DNA of 64,000 bases from Novosphingobium sp. (GCA_025356575.1 JANXSP010000029.1:49471-113470), one strand, 5' to 3'; positions 49,985 to 60,333 are shown, counted from the first letter of the stretch. Numbers and translations are program-made. Notes: generated by a model not told the origin, from the letters alone.

Positions 49985-51243
49985 GCGCATGGCGCAACTG
50001 GTCGGGCAGCGTGGTCGCGCATCCCGCGCAGATCGTCCGCCCGCGCGACGAGGACGCGTTGGCGCAGATCGTCCGCGGCGCCGCGCAGGTCCGCGTCACC
50101 GGGGCCGGGCATTCATTCATGCCGCTGTGCGCAACCGCAGGCACGCTGGTGTCGCTCGACGACATGGCGGGCACACTGGTCGTCGCGGCGGACCGCGCGA
50201 GCGTCGATGCCCCCGCCGGATGGAGCCTCAAGCGGCTGACCGAGGCGCTGTGGGCGCAAGGCCTGTCGCTGGCCAACCAGGGCGACGTCAATCCGCAGAC
50301 GCTGGGCGGCGCGCTGGCGACGGGCACGCACGGCACCGGGCGCGAGCTCGGTTCGCTCGCGGCGATGGCGCGCGGCTACCGGCTGGTGCTGGCCGATGGC
50401 AGCGTGGTCGATTGCGACAAGGATCACGAGCCCGAACTGTTCGAGGCGCAGCGCCTGTCACTCGGGCTGCTCGGCGTCGCCACGCGCGTGCGGATCGCGG
50501 TGATCCCCGCGCTCCACCTCGAAGAACGGATCGCACGGCGCGCGCTGGCCGAGGTGCTCGATACGCTGCCCGCGCTCGCCGCGGCGACACGCCACATGGA
50601 GTTCTTCTTGTTCCCTTATGCCGAAACGGTAACGCTCAAGACGCTGCATCCGGCGGCGCCCGGCCCGCTTACCGCGCAGGAAGACGGCGACGCGGTGTTC
50701 CAGGCGTGCTGCGATCTGGCCGCCGCCGCCCCGCGCAGCGCGGCGATGATCCAGCGCGTGCTGGCGCGCTTGACGCGGGCCTCGCGGCGCAGCGGACCGG
50801 CGTGGCAGATCTTTCCGTCCGAACGCACCGTGCGGTTCGAGGAGATGGAGTACGAGATTCCGCTCGCGGGCGCAGTCCCGGCGCTGCGCGAAGCGCTCGC
50901 GCTGGTGCGGGCCAAGCGGATGCCGCTGATCTTTCCGTTCGAGTTCCGGATGGTGGCCGCCGACGACATCTGGCTGTCGCCGTTCCACGCCGGGGCCTGC
51001 GCCTCGATCTCGGTCCACCAATACGCCGCGATGCCGTTCGCCGAACACTTCGCCGCGCTCGAGGCGGTGTTCCGGGCGCACGGCGGGCGCCCGCACTGGG
51101 CCAAACGCCACACCCTGACCAGCGCGGATGTCGTCGCGCTCTATCCCCAGGCACAGGCCTTCGGCCAAGTCCGCAAGCGCGTCGACCCAGGAGCCAAATT
51201 CATGAACGACCATCTCCGCCAGCTGTTCGCGTTTTCGCTGTGA
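49981..51243 (+). CDS. FAD-binding sugar-1,4-lactone oxidase (ALO family)
   Basis: FAD-binding domain VRVTGAGHSFMPL; GDVNPQTLGGALATGTHGTG; C-terminal ALO-like HWAKRHTLT. Confidence 0.87.
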   Translation: MSAWRNWSGSVVAHPAQIVRPRDEDALAQIVRGAAQVRVTGAGHSFMPLCATAGTLVSLDDMAGTLVVAADRASVDAPAGWSLKRLTEALWAQGLSLANQGDVNPQTLGGALATGTHGTGRELGSLAAMARGYRLVLADGSVVDCDKDHEPELFEAQRLSLGLLGVATRVRIAVIPALHLEERIARRALAEVLDTLPALAAATRHMEFFLFPYAETVTLKTLHPAAPGPLTAQEDGDAVFQACCDLAAAAPRSAAMIQRVLARLTRASRRSGPAWQIFPSERTVRFEEMEYEIPLAGAVPALREALALVRAKRMPLIFPFEFRMVAADDIWLSPFHAGACASISVHQYAAMPFAEHFAALEAVFRAHGGRPHWAKRHTLTSADVVALYPQAQAFGQVRKRVDPGAKFMNDHLRQLFAFSL

Positions 51244-52367
51244 GTGCGAGCCGCGATCTTCATGCGCACCTGATCGGTCAGCCTGGATCCCGTGCGCGGA
51301 TCAACACCCCCGCGCTGATCCTCGATCGCGCAGCGTTCGGGCGCAACGTGGCGCGGATGGCGGAGTTCGCGCGCGGCCACGGCCTGGCGCTGCGCCCCCA
51401 CGCCAAGTCGCACAAGAGCGCGGACATCGCCCGCGCCCAGCTCGCCGCTGGGGCAATAGGGCTCTGCTGCGCCAAGCTGGGCGAGGCCGAGGCACTGGCC
51501 GCCGAGGGGATCACCGGGCTCCACCTGACCTCGCCCGTGGTGACCGCACCGGGGATCGCCCGGCTGGCGGCGCTGGCGCGGCGCACCGGGCCGCTCAGCG
51601 TAGTCGCCGATCATCCCGTTGTCGTCGATGCACTGGCCGCGGCGATGCAGGGCGGGCCGCCGCTGACCGTGATCGTCGATATCGATCCTGGGATCCGCCG
51701 CACCGGGGTCGCCTCGGCGGCGGAGGCCGTTGCCTTGGCCCGCCGCATCGCCGGGCACACTTCGCTGCGCTATGGCGGCGTGCAGTTCTATTGCGGCGCC
51801 CAGCAGCACATCGCCAATCTGGCCGAGCGCCGCGCCGCGCTTGCCGAGCGCACCGGGTATCTCAGCGAATGCATCGCCGCGCTCGCCGCCGCCGGGCTGG
51901 CGCCCGCGGTGGTGACCGGCGGCGGCACCGGAAGCCACGTCGTCGACGCCGAGCTTGGCGTGCTGACCGAGCTCCAGGTGGGCAGCTACGTGTTCATGGA
52001 CCGCGAGTACGGCGAATGCGACCTGGGTGCGGCAGACGCTTTCGAGACCGCGCTGATGGTCGATTCCAGCGTGATCAGCGCCAACGCCGCCGGGCTGGTG
52101 ACGATCGACGCCGGGCTCAAGGCGTTCGCGACCGATGCCGGTGCGCCCGTGGTGCTGAGCGGCGCGGGCCCAGACGTGCGCTACCGCTTCATGGGCGACG
52201 AACACGGTGCGCTGATCGGCGATGACCTCCCCGGGCTCGGCGAAAGGGTTTCGCTGGGCGCGCCGCACTGCGATCCGACGGTCAATCTGTATGATGCATA
52301 TCATGTGGTCGAAGGGGGCGAATTGGCCGCGATCTGGCCGGTCACAGCGCGCGGCCGATCCACCTAG
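51240..52367 (+). CDS. DSD1-family PLP enzyme (D-threonine aldolase/D-serine dehydratase-like)
   Basis: NTPALILDRAAFGRNVARMAEFA; LRPHAKSHKSADIA PLP Lys; GERVSLGAPHCDPTVNLYD metal-site motif; GTG start. Confidence 0.87.
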   Translation: MSASRDLHAHLIGQPGSRARINTPALILDRAAFGRNVARMAEFARGHGLALRPHAKSHKSADIARAQLAAGAIGLCCAKLGEAEALAAEGITGLHLTSPVVTAPGIARLAALARRTGPLSVVADHPVVVDALAAAMQGGPPLTVIVDIDPGIRRTGVASAAEAVALARRIAGHTSLRYGGVQFYCGAQQHIANLAERRAALAERTGYLSECIAALAAAGLAPAVVTGGGTGSHVVDAELGVLTELQVGSYVFMDREYGECDLGAADAFETALMVDSSVISANAAGLVTIDAGLKAFATDAGAPVVLSGAGPDVRYRFMGDEHGALIGDDLPGLGERVSLGAPHCDPTVNLYDAYHVVEGGELAAIWPVTARGRST

Positions 52368-52489
52368 AATCGCCGTGCGGGCAATCGCCGCGTGATAGAA
52401 TAAAACTGACAGTTGTTATTTTGGGAATGGCGGATTTCCGCGCCGTTGCCGCATGCCGATCCGAAACGGTCGCGTTTCTGCATTCAAAA

Positions 52490-52506
52490 CAATACGCTAC
52501 GTATTG
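52490..52506. promoter_or_regulatory. Operator-like palindrome upstream of the autotransporter gene
   Basis: CAATACG-CTA-CGTATTG: 7-bp perfect arms, 3-nt spacer, about 100 bp before the ATG. Confidence 0.4.
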
Positions 52507-52604
52507 ACGCGTGATTGCTCGGGAGGCTACGAGCCTGCCAACAACGCCGACAGCTGGCCGGGGTGCGCCCTGGTAACGAATCCTCGGCGGCAACAGGAGA
52601 GACC

Positions 52605-55600
52605 ATGACCACTCTGACAACTCGCGCCGCGCTGCTCGGCAGCGTTTCGACCGCCGCCGCGATGTTCCTCCTGCCCGCAACGGCACAGGCCCAGTCGACC
52701 ACCTGTTCGCAAGCCACCACCACGATCACCTGCATCGATGGCGCCGCCACCGTGCTGACCGCGACCACCACCGCCGGAACCACTGTCGTTCCCGGGCCGG
52801 GGCTGGTCACGACCTCGGCGGTCGGACCCTCGACGACGAGCTACGTCGCGACCGGGCCGATCGCGACCACGGGTGCCGGCGCGGTATCCCTGACCTCGAC
52901 CGGCGGGGCGCTCAGCTTCACCCCGGCCAGCGGCGCGCCGGTCAACATCAGCACCACCGGCGCCGGGGCCACGGGGCTCAACCTCAGCACGCCCGGCCAG
53001 GCAGCGACGGTCACAGTCGGCAACGTCAGCACCAACGGAACAGGCGCAACTGCCGTCGCATCGGGCAGCGGTACCGACCTGACGCTGCGTACGGGCAACA
53101 TCAGCGCCGCCGGCACGAGCAGCATCGGTCTCTCGGCGGTCAACCAGACGGGCAATATCGCGGTAACCACGGGCAATATCTCCGCGACCAGTCGCGGGTT
53201 CCAGACGATTGCGCAGCCAGGATTTTCGAATACCGTCGTTACGGGCAACGTCGATGCCGGCAACGGCGGCGTCCTGGCGAACGGCGGCACGGTTTCGATC
53301 ACCACGGGCAACGTCACGACTTCGACCAACGGCGGGACCACGCCCGCAGGTTTCGGCGTATCGGGCACTGCCTCGACCGGTAACATCGCCGTGCGCACCG
53401 GCAATGTCACCACCGCTGCTTTGGCCAACGGCACTGCGGTGACCGCCCGGGCGAACAGCGCGACGGGCTCGGTCGCCATCGATGCGGGCGCGCTCACCAC
53501 GGTCGGCAGCAACAGCAACGGCGTGTTCGCCACGGCCAACGGTGGCAACATCGGGGTCAACATCGTTTCTGCCACGACTTCGGGCGCGGGCGCGTTCGGC
53601 GTATTCGCCCAGACCGTCGGGACCGGGACGGTGACCACCAACGCCGGGGTCATCAGCACCACTGGAGCGGGATCGACGGGACTGGCCCTCCGCACCGGGA
53701 CCGGAGCGATCGATGCCGGGTACGGTAACATCACCACCGCTGGCGTGGCCGGCGCGGGCACCGCCAACGCGCTCGACATCGCCTCGACCGGGACGATCAA
53801 CTTGCGCGGTGCAGGGGCGACGCTGACCACCAGCGGCGCGAACGTCACCGCGGCATCGATCACTGGCGCGGGCGTTACCGGCAACCTCGGCAATGTTGTC
53901 ACCACCGGCGCGGGCGCACGCGGCGCGGTGATCACCTCGACCGCTCCGGTCAACCTGACCACCGGCAATCTCACCACCACCGCCACCGCGCTGACGCTGA
54001 GCAACGCCGGGCAACCGGCAACGGTCACCACGGGCAACATCGTCACCAGCGGACCGGCGGCGTTCGGCGTGTTTTCGGGCGCGGGCAGCGACCTGACGCT
54101 GACGACGGGGAGCATTACCACCACCGGCGCGAACAGCACCGCGATCGACGCGGGCAACCAGACCGGCAACATCGCGATCACCACGGGCGACGTCACCGCC
54201 ACCGGGCGCGGACTGCGCACCAATGCGACGACCAACGGCACCAACACGATCGTCACTGGCAATGTCGTCACCGGCGACCGCGGGATTCTCGCCAACGGCG
54301 GGACGGTGTCGATCACCGCGGGCAACATCACCACCTCGACCAACGGCGGAACCACCCCGGGCGGGTATGGCGCAATCGCCCAGGCGTTCACCGGCAATGC
54401 AACGATCCGTACCGGTACTGTCGTCACCGCTAACGGCGCTGGCATCGGCGCCAACGCGTTCAACGCGGTCGGTTCGGCCGATGTCGGCGGCTGCCCGAGC
54501 GTGACGACGACGGGGGCCAATTCGACTGCGGTCATAGCCCAGGCCGGGGGCACCGGATCGGTTACGATCAACTGCGGCGTGCTCAGCACCACGGGTGTCA
54601 ACAGCAACGGCGTCTATGCCGAATCGACTGGCGGCAACGTGCTGGTCAACATCACCTCGGCCACGACCACGGGTGACGGCGCGTACGGCGTCACCGGGCG
54701 CACCACCGGGACCGGCACGGTCACCACCAACGCCGGGGTCATCAGCACGACCGGGCTGGGTTCGACCGGACTGTTCATCCGCACCGACACCGGCGCGGTC
54801 AATGCCGGCTACGGTAACATCACCACCGCTGGCCTGGCCAACGGCGGCAACTCGGCAATCGCGCTCGACATCACCACGACCGGGCCGATCGCTCTGCGCG
54901 GCGCGGGCGCAACGCTGACGACCGGGGGCGCGGGGGTTACCGCCGCACAGATCAGTGGCGCGGGCGTCACCGGCAACCTCGGCAACGTCGTCACCACGGG
55001 CGCGGGATCGCAGGGCGCGGTCATCACCTCGACCGCGCCGGTCAACCTGATAGTCGGCAACGTCACCACCACGGGCAACGCACTCACCGTCAACGCCGGG
55101 GCCAACGCGGTTACGCTGACCACTGGCGCGGTGACCGCAAGCGAAGTCGGCGCTACCGGAACGCTCGTCAATTCGACAGGCGCGGTAACGTTCAACGGCG
55201 GCAAGCAGACCGCCAACGGCGCCACCGCGCTGCGCATCGCCGGCGGTGCGGGCGCGATCAATGCCACCGTCGCGGGTGCGGCGACCACGGGCGTCGCTTC
55301 GGCGGTCGTGGTCAGCGGGACCGGACCGGTATCGTTGACCAACACCGGCTTGATCACCACAACGGGTGCCGGGATCAACGGCATCAACCTGGCCGGCGGC
55401 GCGACCACGCTCAACTGCGGCAACGTCTCGACCACCGGCGCGAACAGCCCGGCGGTCGTCGTCGCGGGCGCCCAGACTACCAACGTCTCGTGCGGCACGG
55501 TCACCACCACCGGCGCGGCGAGCGACGGGATCGTCGTCAGCAATACACTGGCGGCGACCACCGTCAGCGGCGGCACCACCACGGTCAGCGGCGCGGGTTC

Positions 55601-57407
55601 GCGCGGGATTGTGGTAACCTCATCGGCTCCGGCGGTAACCGGGCTCGTCGGGGTCAACACCGGTACGGTAACCGCCAACGGCAATGCCGTCGTCGCCACC
55701 GCCACCAACGGCGCCAACATCTTTGTCAGCGCGAATGGCAACGTGGCTTCGGCAACGGGCACGGGCATAACCGCCACCACCGCGGGGACGACCACGGTCC
55801 AGATTAACGCCGGCACCACCACCGGGGTCCAGGGGGTCAGCCTCCAGGGGACCGCGGGCAATACGCTCGTCGTCGCCGGAACGCTCCGCAACATCGCCGG
55901 GACCACGCCGTACACCGTGCTCGCGGGCGGACCGTTCACGCTGACGCTGGTGCGTACCGGGACGATCGTCGGACCGATCACCTTCACCACGGGCGCCGAT
56001 ACCTTCAATAACCAAACGTTGCTCGCTTTGCCGGCGACTCTCGACTTCCTCGCCGGGAACGATGTGCTCAACAATACCGGCACGCTGACCTCGTTCGGCG
56101 CGGGCGCCTCGCTGCTGGGTCTCGAGACGCTCAACAACGCCGGGCTGATCGACATGCGCAACGGCGCCACGGGCAATTCCGTGAGCACCTCGGGTAACTA
56201 TGTCGGCAGTGCGGGCGCCACGCTCGGGGTCGATGTCGGCGCGGGTTCGGCGTCGGACAAGCTGGTGATCGGCGGATCGGCCACCGGATCGACCGCTGTG
56301 CTGGTGAACGGGCTCAATGGCCAGTTCGTCAACAACGCGGTGGTCGTGGATGCCGGGGCGGGCAGCAGCGCCGGCGCGTTCACGCTGGCCTCGAACACCG
56401 CGGGGCTGGTCCAGTACGACCTGGCCTTCCTGGCGGCGAGCAACGACTATGTCGTCAACGGCACCCCCACCGCTTCGGCGCTGGCTCCGCTGACGCTGGT
56501 CGGCGGCGCACGCGAGCTGTTCTACAAGGGCAACGACCTGGTCGGCTCGCACCTTTCGCAGTTCGGCGGGTTCGCGGAAGAAACGGCGCGTCCGGGCGCT
56601 GCGCTGTGGCTCAACATGCAGGGATCGCGGCGTCAGGCTGGCGGGATCTACAACACCGCCGCGTTCGGGCAGCCGCGCAGCTACGATCTCACCACCAACC
56701 AGGACTTCTTCAACGCCCAGGCCGGCGTCGATTTTGCTGCGGGTTCGGCGGCGGTGTTCGGGTTGACCGCGGGTGCGGGAACCAGCGAGCTCCACGTTCC
56801 GGGCGGTGCCGGGCGGTTCAACTACCGCGCATTCAATGCGGGAGCCTATGGCAAGCTCAACGCCGGGGTGATCTTCGCCAGCGCGCTCGTGCGGTATGAG
56901 CATTACGACATCACCGCACGCTCGTTCGCGGCGGGCTATACCGCGCCGACCAAGGGCCATGCCTGGGGCGGCAACGCCGAGCTTGGGCTCCACTTCGGAT
57001 CGCCCAGCTACTTCGTCGAGCCGCTGGTTTCGGTCGATTACGCCAAGGTCACGCTCGATGGCTACAACGTGCTGGGAACCCAGTTCGGGTTCGCCGATCG
57101 TGACGGGCTGCGCGGCAAGGCCGGGGCGCGGATCGGTGCGGTGATCAGCGATACGCCGGCCCGGGTCACGCTCTACGGTCGCGGCATGGCGGTCCACGAA
57201 TTCCGGGCGAACGACAACCTGGCACTGATCAATGGCGGGCTGACACTGAACTACGCCGGCATCCGCCAGCGCACCTATGGCGAAGCCGCGCTCGGTCTCG
57301 ACATCGCCAGCGTCCGCGGGATCCACGGGTTCATGGAAGGCACCGGCGAATTCTCGGGCGGGGTCAAGGGTTACGGCGCCCGCGCGGGTCTCTCGATCCG
57401 CTTCTAA
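52605..57407 (+). CDS. Autotransporter domain-containing protein with Thr/Gly/Asn-rich repetitive passenger
   Basis: Signal peptide ending AQAQS; TTGNVTTxG-type repeats; C-terminal beta-barrel ending GYGARAGLSIRF. Confidence 0.9.
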   Translation: MTTLTTRAALLGSVSTAAAMFLLPATAQAQSTTCSQATTTITCIDGAATVLTATTTAGTTVVPGPGLVTTSAVGPSTTSYVATGPIATTGAGAVSLTSTGGALSFTPASGAPVNISTTGAGATGLNLSTPGQAATVTVGNVSTNGTGATAVASGSGTDLTLRTGNISAAGTSSIGLSAVNQTGNIAVTTGNISATSRGFQTIAQPGFSNTVVTGNVDAGNGGVLANGGTVSITTGNVTTSTNGGTTPAGFGVSGTASTGNIAVRTGNVTTAALANGTAVTARANSATGSVAIDAGALTTVGSNSNGVFATANGGNIGVNIVSATTSGAGAFGVFAQTVGTGTVTTNAGVISTTGAGSTGLALRTGTGAIDAGYGNITTAGVAGAGTANALDIASTGTINLRGAGATLTTSGANVTAASITGAGVTGNLGNVVTTGAGARGAVITSTAPVNLTTGNLTTTATALTLSNAGQPATVTTGNIVTSGPAAFGVFSGAGSDLTLTTGSITTTGANSTAIDAGNQTGNIAITTGDVTATGRGLRTNATTNGTNTIVTGNVVTGDRGILANGGTVSITAGNITTSTNGGTTPGGYGAIAQAFTGNATIRTGTVVTANGAGIGANAFNAVGSADVGGCPSVTTTGANSTAVIAQAGGTGSVTINCGVLSTTGVNSNGVYAESTGGNVLVNITSATTTGDGAYGVTGRTTGTGTVTTNAGVISTTGLGSTGLFIRTDTGAVNAGYGNITTAGLANGGNSAIALDITTTGPIALRGAGATLTTGGAGVTAAQISGAGVTGNLGNVVTTGAGSQGAVITSTAPVNLIVGNVTTTGNALTVNAGANAVTLTTGAVTASEVGATGTLVNSTGAVTFNGGKQTANGATALRIAGGAGAINATVAGAATTGVASAVVVSGTGPVSLTNTGLITTTGAGINGINLAGGATTLNCGNVSTTGANSPAVVVAGAQTTNVSCGTVTTTGAASDGIVVSNTLAATTVSGGTTTVSGAGSRGIVVTSSAPAVTGLVGVNTGTVTANGNAVVATATNGANIFVSANGNVASATGTGITATTAGTTTVQINAGTTTGVQGVSLQGTAGNTLVVAGTLRNIAGTTPYTVLAGGPFTLTLVRTGTIVGPITFTTGADTFNNQTLLALPATLDFLAGNDVLNNTGTLTSFGAGASLLGLETLNNAGLIDMRNGATGNSVSTSGNYVGSAGATLGVDVGAGSASDKLVIGGSATGSTAVLVNGLNGQFVNNAVVVDAGAGSSAGAFTLASNTAGLVQYDLAFLAASNDYVVNGTPTASALAPLTLVGGARELFYKGNDLVGSHLSQFGGFAEETARPGAALWLNMQGSRRQAGGIYNTAAFGQPRSYDLTTNQDFFNAQAGVDFAAGSAAVFGLTAGAGTSELHVPGGAGRFNYRAFNAGAYGKLNAGVIFASALVRYEHYDITARSFAAGYTAPTKGHAWGGNAELGLHFGSPSYFVEPLVSVDYAKVTLDGYNVLGTQFGFADRDGLRGKAGARIGAVISDTPARVTLYGRGMAVHEFRANDNLALINGGLTLNYAGIRQRTYGEAALGLDIASVRGIHGFMEGTGEFSGGVKGYGARAGLSIRF
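52977..55082 (+). repeat. Duplicated passenger module: unit 1 52977-53990, unit 2 53991-55082
   Basis: Shared landmarks in both units: LANGGTVSIT.GN.TTSTNGGTTP, GTGTVTTNAGVISTTG.GSTGL, RGAGATLTT.GA.VTAA.I.GAGVTGNLGNVVTTGAG.....GAVITSTAPVNL. Confidence 0.85.
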
Positions 57408-57431
57408 GCCCGCGACGATGCGCCTATGAAT

Positions 57432-57465
57432 AGCCCGCCCGGAAACACCCCCGGGCGGGCTTTTT
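57432..57465 (+). terminator. Rho-independent terminator after the autotransporter gene
   Basis: AGCCCGCCCGG-aaacaccc-CCGGGCGGGCT followed by TTTT. Confidence 0.95.
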
Positions 57466-57513
57466 CGTGCCGGTCTACTGGTCTCGCGCCGAACCAGCGA
57501 CTAAGCCGCGGCG

Positions 57514-58665
57514 ATGGAGCCTACCCCCTTCGATGCCGCGGCGTTCCTGCGCGATACCTGGCAGCAAAAGCCGTTGCTAATCCGCAATCCCTGGCCCGCC
57601 TGGGGCGCGGCGTGGACGAACCCGCTCACGCCCGACGAACTGGCCGGGTTGGCGTGCGAGCGCGGCGTCGAAGCGCGGCTGGTGATGAACCCCGGACCGG
57701 GCGAGTGGGCGCTCGAGCATGGTCCGTTCAAGCCCAGGCGCTTCGCCGGTCTCGGCACCGCACCGTGGACGCTGCTGGTCCAGTCCGTCGATCACCACAT
57801 CCCCCCGGTCGCCGACCTGCTCGCGCCATTCGGGTTCATCCCCAACTGGCGGGTCGACGATGTCATGGTCAGCTATGCTGCGGATGGCGGCGGGGTCGGG
57901 CCGCATTTCGATCAGTATGACGTGTTCCTGATCCAGGGGCTGGGGCAGCGCCGCTGGCAGATCGGCGGGCGCTGCGACGCGGAGACGCCGCTGATCGCGC
58001 ACGACGATTTACGCTTGCTCGCCGCGTTCGAGCCGGCCGAGGAATGGCTGCTCGGCCCTGGCGACATGCTCTACCTGCCGCCGGGCATCGCGCACAACGG
58101 TACGGCGGTCGGTGATGACTGCATGACCTATTCGGTGGGCTTTCGCGCGCCATCGCGCTGCGAACTGATCGCCGGGTGGAGCGACCGTGCGCTCGCCGAC
58201 CTCAGCGATGACGATCGCTACGGCGACGCGGGGCTGGCGCGCCAGGACAATCCGGGCGAGATCGGGGCGGATGCGCTGGACCGGTTGCAGGCGATGGTCG
58301 CCGCTGCCTTGGGAAACCGCGCCGCCTTTGCGCGGTGGTTCGGCGAACACAGCACCGCGCCCAAGGATGCCGAAATCGACTGGAGACCGGCGCGGCTCCT
58401 GACCGCCGCAACGGTCCGCCGCCGCTTGGGCAAGGGCGCGGTGATCCAGCGCAATCCCGCCAGCCGGTTCGCATTCGTGCGCACCGGCTCGGGCAGGCTG
58501 ACGCTCTTCGTCGATGGTGGAAGCTACGATTGCAGCGGTGCGGAAGCCGCCTTTGCCGAGCGGCTCTGCGCCAGCCGGGACGACGCTGCGGGCGCCGAAG
58601 ATGGGACCGCCGATCTGGTGACGCTGCTGATCAACCGCGGCAGCCTGGCGTTCGGCGGGGGCTGA
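57514..58665 (+). CDS. Cupin/JmjC ribosomal oxygenase (RoxA/YcfD-like)
   Basis: QKPLLIRNPWPAW; GGGVGPHFDQYDVFLIQGLGQRRWQIG; GDMLYLPPGIAHNG. Confidence 0.92.
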   Translation: MEPTPFDAAAFLRDTWQQKPLLIRNPWPAWGAAWTNPLTPDELAGLACERGVEARLVMNPGPGEWALEHGPFKPRRFAGLGTAPWTLLVQSVDHHIPPVADLLAPFGFIPNWRVDDVMVSYAADGGGVGPHFDQYDVFLIQGLGQRRWQIGGRCDAETPLIAHDDLRLLAAFEPAEEWLLGPGDMLYLPPGIAHNGTAVGDDCMTYSVGFRAPSRCELIAGWSDRALADLSDDDRYGDAGLARQDNPGEIGADALDRLQAMVAAALGNRAAFARWFGEHSTAPKDAEIDWRPARLLTAATVRRRLGKGAVIQRNPASRFAFVRTGSGRLTLFVDGGSYDCSGAEAAFAERLCASRDDAAGAEDGTADLVTLLINRGSLAFGGG

Positions 58666-58718
58666 AGGGAAGGGTTGGCGAAATCCTTCGCAGGGAGCGT
58701 GCGCAAGGAACCTGCCCG

Positions 58719-59267
58719 CTAAACCTCAACCTCGCGCCAGGTGGCCGGGGCGATATCCGCCAGCGTCCACGCGCCGATCGCCCAGCGCACCAGACGCAAA
58801 GTCGGATGCCCCGCAGCGGCGGTCATCCGGCGGACCTGGCGGTTGCGGCCTTCGCGCAAGGTCACGCTGAGCCAGGCATCGGGGATGCTTTGGCGCACGC
58901 GGATCGGCGGGTCGCGCGGCCACAGCGCGGGCGGCGGGATGCGCGCGACCTCGGCCGGACGGGTCACGCCGTCGTTGAGGCGGATACCGCGGCGCAAGGC
59001 TTCGAGGCTCTCGTCGGCGGGCTCGCCCTCGATCTGGACGAGGTAGGTCTTGGCCAGCTTGAACCTGGGATCGGCGATCCGCGCCTGCAGCGCGCCGTCG
59101 TCGGTCAGCAGCAGCAGCCCCTCGCTATCGCGGTCGAGCCGCCCGGCGGGATAGACCCCGGGCGCGGCGATGAAGTCCGAAAGCGTCGCGCGCACGGTCG
59201 GCGATCCGCGATCGGTGAACTGCGAGAGTACGCCCCACGGTTTGTTGAACAGGATCAGCCGGGGCAT
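58719..59267 (-). CDS. rluE: rRNA large subunit pseudouridine synthase E-like
   Basis: [61 protein letters not shown]. Confidence 0.93.
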   Translation of the reverse strand: MPRLILFNKPWGVLSQFTDRGSPTVRATLSDFIAAPGVYPAGRLDRDSEGLLLLTDDGALQARIADPRFKLAKTYLVQIEGEPADESLEALRRGIRLNDGVTRPAEVARIPPPALWPRDPPIRVRQSIPDAWLSVTLREGRNRQVRRMTAAAGHPTLRLVRWAIGAWTLADIAPATWREVEV

Positions 59268-59277
59268 CGCCGCCGCC

Positions 59278-60333
59278 TCAACGCTTCGGGGCGGCTTTGC
59301 GGTGCGCGACACCGTCGACCGGCGGGTTCTTTAGGTCGGTCTCGGCATCGGCCTGCGACGAGGGATGATGCAGCGCCTCGATCTCGGCAGCTCGGCGATT
59401 GAGATAGTATTCGCGCGCGGCGACATAGGGATCGGACTTGTCGTTGATCGTCTTGATCCGTTCGTCGAATTCGATCCGGAAATCGAGCCCGCGGACGATC
59501 CCGGTGGGAAGGGCAACCTTCGGATTGGTCAGGACCGAACCGATCGTGGCGCGTGCGAGCACGCCGACATAGGCCGAATCCACGGCGCCGCCGATCAGGT
59601 CGCGGACCGTGGTCGGGCCCACCAGCGGCAGGAAGAAAAACGCGCCGGGGCCGACCCCGTAATAGCCCAAAGTGTTGGCGAAATCGTTCGAACGCCGGGG
59701 CAGGTTGAACGGACGCACCCTTGCAACATCGATCACGCCGCCCAGCCCGATCGTCGAATTGAGGGCAAACCGGGCGACGGTTTCGGCCGCCTTGCCCGGA
59801 TGAAGCTGGAGGAGGTAGTTGAGCGCGACGATCGGCTCTTGCAGATTGCGGAAGAAATGGCGGATCCCGGTGCGGACCTGGCGCGGCACGATGCCTTTGT
59901 AGACGTGCGCCGCGGGGGCGACGATCGCGCGGTCGGCCGCCTGGCTCACTTCATACGACTTGGCGTTGAGCGCCTGGAGCGGATCGCCCGGGGGCGGTTT
60001 GGAACGTCCCGTAACGACAATGGCATCGCCTGTATCCGCGGCGCGAGCATCCTGCGCTGCGACCAGCGGCTTGGGCCCGGTGTAGCCGACGATCGTGGTG
60101 CTCGCGGGACCGGCGAAGACCGGCAGAACCAATACCGCGGGGGAAGTTGGCGCGGTTTGCAAAACGGGCGCCGGAGTAGTTTCCGGTGCTGGCGTAGCCA
60201 CCGGGCTCGGTGCTGGCGTAGCGACGGGGGTCGGCGCTGGCGCAGCAGCCGGCGCGTCGATCGGCGGCAGGGCGACCTGATCGCCGGGCGAGACGCTGCC
60301 AAGTGCCAGCGCCAGGATATGAGCCGCGACCAT
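59278..60333 (-). CDS. MlaA/VacJ family protein
   Basis: [63 protein letters not shown]. Confidence 0.88.
   Translation of the reverse strand: MVAAHILALALGSVSPGDQVALPPIDAPAAAPAPTPVATPAPSPVATPAPETTPAPVLQTAPTSPAVLVLPVFAGPASTTIVGYTGPKPLVAAQDARAADTGDAIVVTGRSKPPPGDPLQALNAKSYEVSQAADRAIVAPAAHVYKGIVPRQVRTGIRHFFRNLQEPIVALNYLLQLHPGKAAETVARFALNSTIGLGGVIDVARVRPFNLPRRSNDFANTLGYYGVGPGAFFFLPLVGPTTVRDLIGGAVDSAYVGVLARATIGSVLTNPKVALPTGIVRGLDFRIEFDERIKTINDKSDPYVAAREYYLNRRAAEIEALHHPSSQADAETDLKNPPVDGVAHRKAAPKR
60185..60250. repeat. 24-bp tandem repeats (about 2.5 copies) in the MlaA-like Pro-rich linker
   Basis: ggtgctggcgtagccaccgggctc / ggtgctggcgtagcgacgggggtc / ggcgctggcgcag... Confidence 0.7.

Noticed and set aside
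52841-54607. 588-aa Val/Pro-rich minus-strand ORF inside the autotransporter
   Set aside because: Complement of the repetitive Thr/Gly codons; no signal or domain
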